From assembly GCA_037968475.1 (NCBI GenBank), contig JBBKVO010000005.1, positions 1 to 64,000 of the forward strand: DNA of 64,000 nucleotides, in the 5' to 3' direction. Each line of letters opens with the position of its first letter. The first letter of the stretch is position 1. This document shows, piece by piece, positions 60,236 to 64,000 of this stretch. A program made the translations under genes and the position numbers. A model generated the notes under the pieces. It made no database searches. It was given only the letters and a program-made list of their open reading frames with translations, and was not told the DNA's origin. The DNA comes from SB11 sp037968475. Lineage in GTDB: Bacteria; Bacteroidota; Bacteroidia; UBA8524.

Positions 60236-61687
60236 ATGAATGCGTATCTTATATTGGGTAGTATTGGCGGCTACTTTTTGCTACTACTGCTTATAGCATG
60301 GATAACGGGGCGAAAGGCCAATGCCTCGGGTTATTTTTTGGGTAACAAATCATCGCCTTGGGTTATAGTGGCTTTGGGTATGATTGGCGATTCGCTTTCG
60401 GGTGTTACCTTCATTTCGGTACCCGGCAAAGTGGGCACGGCTCATTTTTCGTACTTGCAATTGGTATTGGGTTTTTGGCTAGGCTATTTTGTTATAGCCT
60501 ATGTGCTGTTGCCCGTGTATTACCGCATGAACCTAACCAGTATATACACGTACTTGGAGGATAGATTTGGCAAAAACTCGCAAAAAACGGGGGCATTGTA
60601 CTTTATGCTGTCGCGTTTATTGGGCGCAGCAGCTAGGTTGTATCTTACAGCATCGGTAATACAGTTTTTTGTTTTCGATCAGTTTGGGGTGCCTTTTTGG
60701 CTTTCGGTTACTATTATCATTATTCTAATATTACTATACACCTACAAAGGGGGTATACAAACCCTTGTATGGACGGATACCTTTCAGTCGATATTGCTTA
60801 TCGGAGGTGTGGTGTTTACCATAGTTTCTATTACCGATAGTTTGGATTGGAGTTTGGGCGAAATGGTAGGCAAAGTATACAATAGCGAGTATGCTGATAT
60901 GTTGGTATTGGATTGGAAGGGAAAGTCTTTTCTGTTTAAAGATTTAATAGGCGGTATGTTTATTAGTATAGCGATGACGGGGCTTGACCAAAACATGATG
61001 CAGAAAAACCTAAGTTGCCCCAACCTGCGCGATGCACAAAAAAATGTGGTGAGTTTTAGCTTTGTTATGGTGCTGGTAAATGTGTTCTTTCTTTCGCTGG
61101 GGGCATTATTGTATATGTATGCTGAACAGATTGGCTTTACCATACCTGCAAAAACAGATGATTTATTTCCTCAATTGGCACTAAGTCATTTAGGGTTTGC
61201 TACAGGTATAGCCTTTATTATTGGGCTTACAGCCTCCACATTTTCAAGTGCCGATAGTGTGCTTACCACCCTTACTACTTCTTTTTATATTGATTTTTTA
61301 GATTTAGAGCGAGATACGGTTTTAACTCAAGAACAAAAAAACCGAAAGCGGCACATAATACACGTAGTTTTTGCCGTTTTGTTATTGTTGGTAATACTGT
61401 TGTTTAAAGCATTTAACAACCAAGCTATTATTGATACCGTGTTTATTGTAGCCAGCTATACCTACGGCCCTTTGTTGGGTTTGTTTGGGTTTGGACTACT
61501 ATCAAAACGGAAAATAAAAGATGCGCTTGCGCCCGCGATATGTGTTGTAGCACCTGTGCTAACATACTTTGTAGCAACGTATAGCCCCGCGTTTTTAGGT
61601 GGATATCAATTTGGGTTTGAATTATTGGCTGTAAACGGCCTATTCACTTACTTAGGTTTACTATTAATAAGTATTAAAAATGACTAA
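60236..61687 (+). CDS. Sodium/solute symporter (SSS family)
   Basis: A 483-residue inner-membrane transporter with about 13 helices. The SSS family start is visible (GYFLLLLLIAWITGRKANAS, then YFLGNKSSPWVIVALGMIGD), as are TYLEDRFGKNSQ and GLTASTFSSADSVLTTL. Substrate cannot be told from sequence. Its end overlaps the next gene by eight bases. TATATTTTTA just upstream of the ATG may be part of the promoter. Confidence 0.92.
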   Translation: MNAYLILGSIGGYFLLLLLIAWITGRKANASGYFLGNKSSPWVIVALGMIGDSLSGVTFISVPGKVGTAHFSYLQLVLGFWLGYFVIAYVLLPVYYRMNLTSIYTYLEDRFGKNSQKTGALYFMLSRLLGAAARLYLTASVIQFFVFDQFGVPFWLSVTIIIILILLYTYKGGIQTLVWTDTFQSILLIGGVVFTIVSITDSLDWSLGEMVGKVYNSEYADMLVLDWKGKSFLFKDLIGGMFISIAMTGLDQNMMQKNLSCPNLRDAQKNVVSFSFVMVLVNVFFLSLGALLYMYAEQIGFTIPAKTDDLFPQLALSHLGFATGIAFIIGLTASTFSSADSVLTTLTTSFYIDFLDLERDTVLTQEQKNRKRHIIHVVFAVLLLLVILLFKAFNNQAIIDTVFIVASYTYGPLLGLFGFGLLSKRKIKDALAPAICVVAPVLTYFVATYSPAFLGGYQFGFELLAVNGLFTYLGLLLISIKND

Positions 61688-62378
61688 TAAAAAGATTTTG
61701 GATGCTGCAAAAGAATGGCCTGTGATGAAAATTACAGACTCGTGGCAGATTTTTAAAATAATGGCCGAGTTTGTACAGGGGTTTGAAAAACTATCGGTGA
61801 TAGGGCCTTGTGTATCTATTTTTGGTTCATCACGCACAAAGCCTGATAATAAATATTATCCGTTGGCTGTTGAAGTAGCTGCCAAACTATGCGAAGCAGG
61901 TTATGGGGTGATGACAGGCGGGGGCCCCGGTATTATGGAGGCAGGCAATAAAGGGGCAAAGGAAGTGGGCGGAAAATCGGTAGGGGTAAGTATTGATTTG
62001 CCTTTTGAAACCAAAAATAACGAGTATATAGACCGCGATAGGCTGATACACTTTGATTACTTTTTTGTACGTAAGGTGATGTTGGTGAAGTATGCTCAGG
62101 CTTTTGTGGTATTCCCCGGTGGGTATGGTACTATGGATGAACTTTTTGAAGCCCTTACACTGATACAAACCCAAAAGATTGATAAATTTCCTATAGTGTT
62201 AATGGGTAGCGACTATTGGCAGGGGTTGATTGATTGGATACAAAAGGTGATGCTAGAGGAAGAAGGCAATATAAATGCTGATGATTTGTTTATGTTTAAA
62301 ATGGCTGATACTGCCGAAGATGCCGTAAACATTATTACCGAGTTTTATAAAACCGATATTTTACAGCCTAATTTTTAA
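61680..62378 (+). CDS. LOG family Rossmann-fold protein
   Basis: A 232-residue TIGR00730-type protein with the signature motifs GGGPGIMEAGNKGA (about 82) and PGGYGTMDELFEAL (about 145). Family members are cytokinin-riboside phosphoribohydrolases or related nucleotide 5'-monophosphate nucleosidases; which applies here is not certain. It overlaps the symporter gene by eight bases and is probably cotranscribed. Confidence 0.92.
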   Translation: MTNKKILDAAKEWPVMKITDSWQIFKIMAEFVQGFEKLSVIGPCVSIFGSSRTKPDNKYYPLAVEVAAKLCEAGYGVMTGGGPGIMEAGNKGAKEVGGKSVGVSIDLPFETKNNEYIDRDRLIHFDYFFVRKVMLVKYAQAFVVFPGGYGTMDELFEALTLIQTQKIDKFPIVLMGSDYWQGLIDWIQKVMLEEEGNINADDLFMFKMADTAEDAVNIITEFYKTDILQPNF

Positions 62379-62439
62379 GTACTAAATACTAAGCTCTAAA
62401 TTCTAAAAACAAACTACCGAGTGCGGTTGCCAGTCCTTC

Positions 62440-62572
62440 CTGCGAAAGCAGGAATCTGCGGGTGGGCATAATTTATAGGGTTATTCGCACAGATTCACTA
62501 TCAAGTTGCATGACAACAGCCGCACTCCAATACATTCATTTTGAATGAGTGTTATTTCTAACTCACGTTAAT
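62440..62572 (-). repeat. Intergenic repeats: TCCTGCGAAAGCAGGA and right end of the 6448 element
   Basis: TCCTGCGAAAGCAGGA at about 62437-62452 is a short hairpin. From 62509 the sequence follows the right part of the 6448-6647 element (CATGACAACAGCCGCACTCC to AACTCACGTTAAT). The spacer 62379-62603 has no gene. Confidence 0.6.
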
Positions 62573-62603
62573 TATTAAAATCCTAATTACAAAATACCAA
62601 CCA

Positions 62604-64000
62604 CTAAAACGTTAGCTGTACTTGCAGTTTCACGCCAAAGGGGCGTGCATTAGGGTTTTGTAAATGGGTAAGACGGTGAATGAAATCGACACGAAGTATG
62701 CGGAATATATTCTCTACCCCATAGCCTACTTCTACATAAGGCTCACGGTTTATTTCGCCAAAGCTTGATACAGATCTGCCATTAGCATCAATTTTAGGCA
62801 ATAAGGCCAAGTTTTGTTTGCTTACCGAGCCCCAAACGGCTTTGCCCGTAGCAAATAGCCTAAGCTTCCATTTTTTTACCAATGGTGCGCGGTTGGTAAA
62901 CAAACCTTCAAAATGATGCTCGTAGTTTACCGCAACATATTGGTCGGTTACAAACTCAAAAAAGTTCATAAGGTTATAGGTTGAGCGACCACTTACCAGC
63001 GATTGGTTACCGCGTTGTACAAACAGCAACGGATAGGGTAGCGGGCTAAATACTTTCCCTGCGGTGATAATATAATCCCCTTGTCCTAATGTGCCAAATA
63101 CTAAATAGTGGCGTATTTTTATATCAACCTTGTTGTAGTTAAAGCCCCCGTCAAGCACATCTTTTATGCCGCGCGTATAGCTTATATCAAACGAGGGAGA
63201 AAACCCCGTGCCCATACTTAGCCTTTCATTACCATTAATAATAAACAATTCTTTCATGGCTATGCGCAAGTTGGCAGTTACCGATGTGTTAATGAAATTA
63301 TTGGCAATAGATGGATTGGCAGGGTCTTCTGTACTTTTTATATAGGCAAAGTTAAAGTTACGTATTGGGGTAAATACATACGATTTGTTTTGTACGGTTA
63401 TTTTGCCTGTTATGCCTTTTTTAAATTCACGACTCGCCCAAGCCCTATAATCAATGGTACGGTTAAGTTGGTCGGCTTGAAAAAGCGAAAGCTGAGTAAA
63501 CAAGTTACTGGCAGCATAATTTTGGTCGCTTACACCAATTTGTTCAACATCATCTTTGTAGCCCAAACCAAAAGTCGTCCACCGTTTGCGTGATAAAATA
63601 CGTTCCACCTGTCCGCCATATTTAAAGCGTCCATCAAGTGTTCCATAGGCCAAATATCCGCGAAGCGTCCATTTTTTACTAAAATTATCATTGGTTTTAA
63701 AACCCAGTCTAAAACGGTTGCCTTCAAGATTATTATAGCCATACAGCAGTGCATAGGGGCCTATTTCCAGTTTTGCACCTATACCTTTATAGCCATTAAT
63801 GGCAATATCTACATACTCTATCCATGTTTTTACTGATGGAAGATTGCGCAATGTATCTACCATTCTATACACCCGTTTTTCCGATTCGCTTATTTGCTCG
63901 TGGCGGTTTTCGTCCCAAAACTGCTCATCAAACTGCGTAGCATCTTCGGCTACTTCTAGTGGAGTTTCGAAAAACTTGTTGGGTTTAGGCTCGTTTACTA
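62604..64000 (-). CDS. DUF5686 outer-membrane protein, 5' end beyond window
   Basis: The C-terminal 465 residues of a large protein; the frame is open to the last base of the window, so the start lies further right. The stretch FWDENRHEQISESEKRVYRM (near 63861-63926) is the DUF5686 signature that sits between an N-terminal carboxypeptidase-like regulatory domain and a C-terminal beta barrel. The rest is barrel-like alternating sequence, ending VKLQVQLTF with a C-terminal Phe typical of outer-membrane proteins. Role unknown; related proteins are TonB-receptor-like. Confidence 0.85.
   Translation of the reverse strand, partial: VNEPKPNKFFETPLEVAEDATQFDEQFWDENRHEQISESEKRVYRMVDTLRNLPSVKTWIEYVDIAINGYKGIGAKLEIGPYALLYGYNNLEGNRFRLGFKTNDNFSKKWTLRGYLAYGTLDGRFKYGGQVERILSRKRWTTFGLGYKDDVEQIGVSDQNYAASNLFTQLSLFQADQLNRTIDYRAWASREFKKGITGKITVQNKSYVFTPIRNFNFAYIKSTEDPANPSIANNFINTSVTANLRIAMKELFIINGNERLSMGTGFSPSFDISYTRGIKDVLDGGFNYNKVDIKIRHYLVFGTLGQGDYIITAGKVFSPLPYPLLFVQRGNQSLVSGRSTYNLMNFFEFVTDQYVAVNYEHHFEGLFTNRAPLVKKWKLRLFATGKAVWGSVSKQNLALLPKIDANGRSVSSFGEINREPYVEVGYGVENIFRILRVDFIHRLTHLQNPNARPFGVKLQVQLTF

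Noticed and set aside
63861..63872. Start codon of the last gene inside the window
   Set aside because: The frame stays open to base 64000 and encodes the conserved DUF5686 segment upstream of these possible starts, so the gene continues beyond the window.

Overview
The window reads as a chromosomal segment of a member of the Bacteroidota. The evidence is a 287-residue primary sigma factor with the compact Bacteroidota layout, the gliding/ABC pair gldF-gldG, four DUF1573 proteins, a short CarB without the C-terminal allosteric domain, DUF4834, DUF4468-like and DUF5686 proteins, an FtsZ ending in HDNVD, TAnnTTTG-type promoter motifs and general lack of Shine-Dalgarno sites. The DNA is AT-rich. 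I cannot place it to genus. No rRNA, tRNA, CRISPR array, phage or intact insertion sequence was found.

Layout. 1-2.5 kb: dispersed repeats, then four tandem DUF1573 genes. 2.5-7.4 kb: recX converging on rpoD, then feoAB and a TonB-like protein. 7.9-11.5 kb: gldF, gldG and a DUF4340-like partner. 12.2-29.0 kb: one minus-strand division and cell-wall (dcw) cluster in classical order, mraZ-rsmH-ftsL-ftsI-murE-mraY-murD-ftsW-murG-murC-ftsQ-ftsA-ftsZ, with a four-helix-bundle (23S IVS-type) gene between murE and mraY and a 548-bp repeat-filled gap between ftsW and murD. 29.3-36.3 kb: small lipoprotein, bacilliredoxin, ahcY, a TPR hybrid histidine kinase, pdxJ and an RDD protein. 36.4-41.3 kb: a six-gene envelope unit (RDD divergent; SpoIIM, membrane protein, DUF4129, DUF4350, MoxR ATPase) closed by a strong terminator. 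41.5-47.7 kb: M1 aminopeptidase, DUF4468-like protein, lipoprotein, DUF4834, a TlpA-like thioredoxin and a membrane-anchored LuxR-type regulator directly downstream of carB. 50.7-58.6 kb: a PAS protein with HisKA but no ATPase, then a lipid-synthesis block (DUF177-rpmF-plsX-fabH-accB-accC) and pdxA. 58.6-64 kb: leucyl aminopeptidase, Na+/solute symporter, LOG-family protein and the 3' part of a DUF5686 outer-membrane gene cut by the window end.

How it works together. Most genes are housekeeping: peptidoglycan precursor synthesis and septation, fatty-acid/phospholipid initiation, both DXP-route pyridoxal-phosphate enzymes (PdxJ, PdxA), pyrimidine/arginine precursor synthesis, methyl-cycle recycling and ferrous iron uptake. 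Two sensor proteins and one membrane-tethered regulator provide signalling.

The most unusual material lies between genes. Nearly every longer spacer is built from a small set of shared modules. Several form hairpins whose two arms change together between copies, notably a paired hairpin with a fixed GA centre (at about 288, 11860, 12091 and, inverted, 41460) and a long hairpin framed by ATTACAGC/GCTGTAAT (29898 and 41375). I know no named family matching these. They look like non-autonomous, REP- or MITE-like elements, but no mobilising enzyme is present here. Other points: repeated TTG start codons at tightly coupled gene junctions, an inverted repeat upstream of feoA that could be a metal-regulator operator, and a shared upstream block in three of the four DUF1573 genes.
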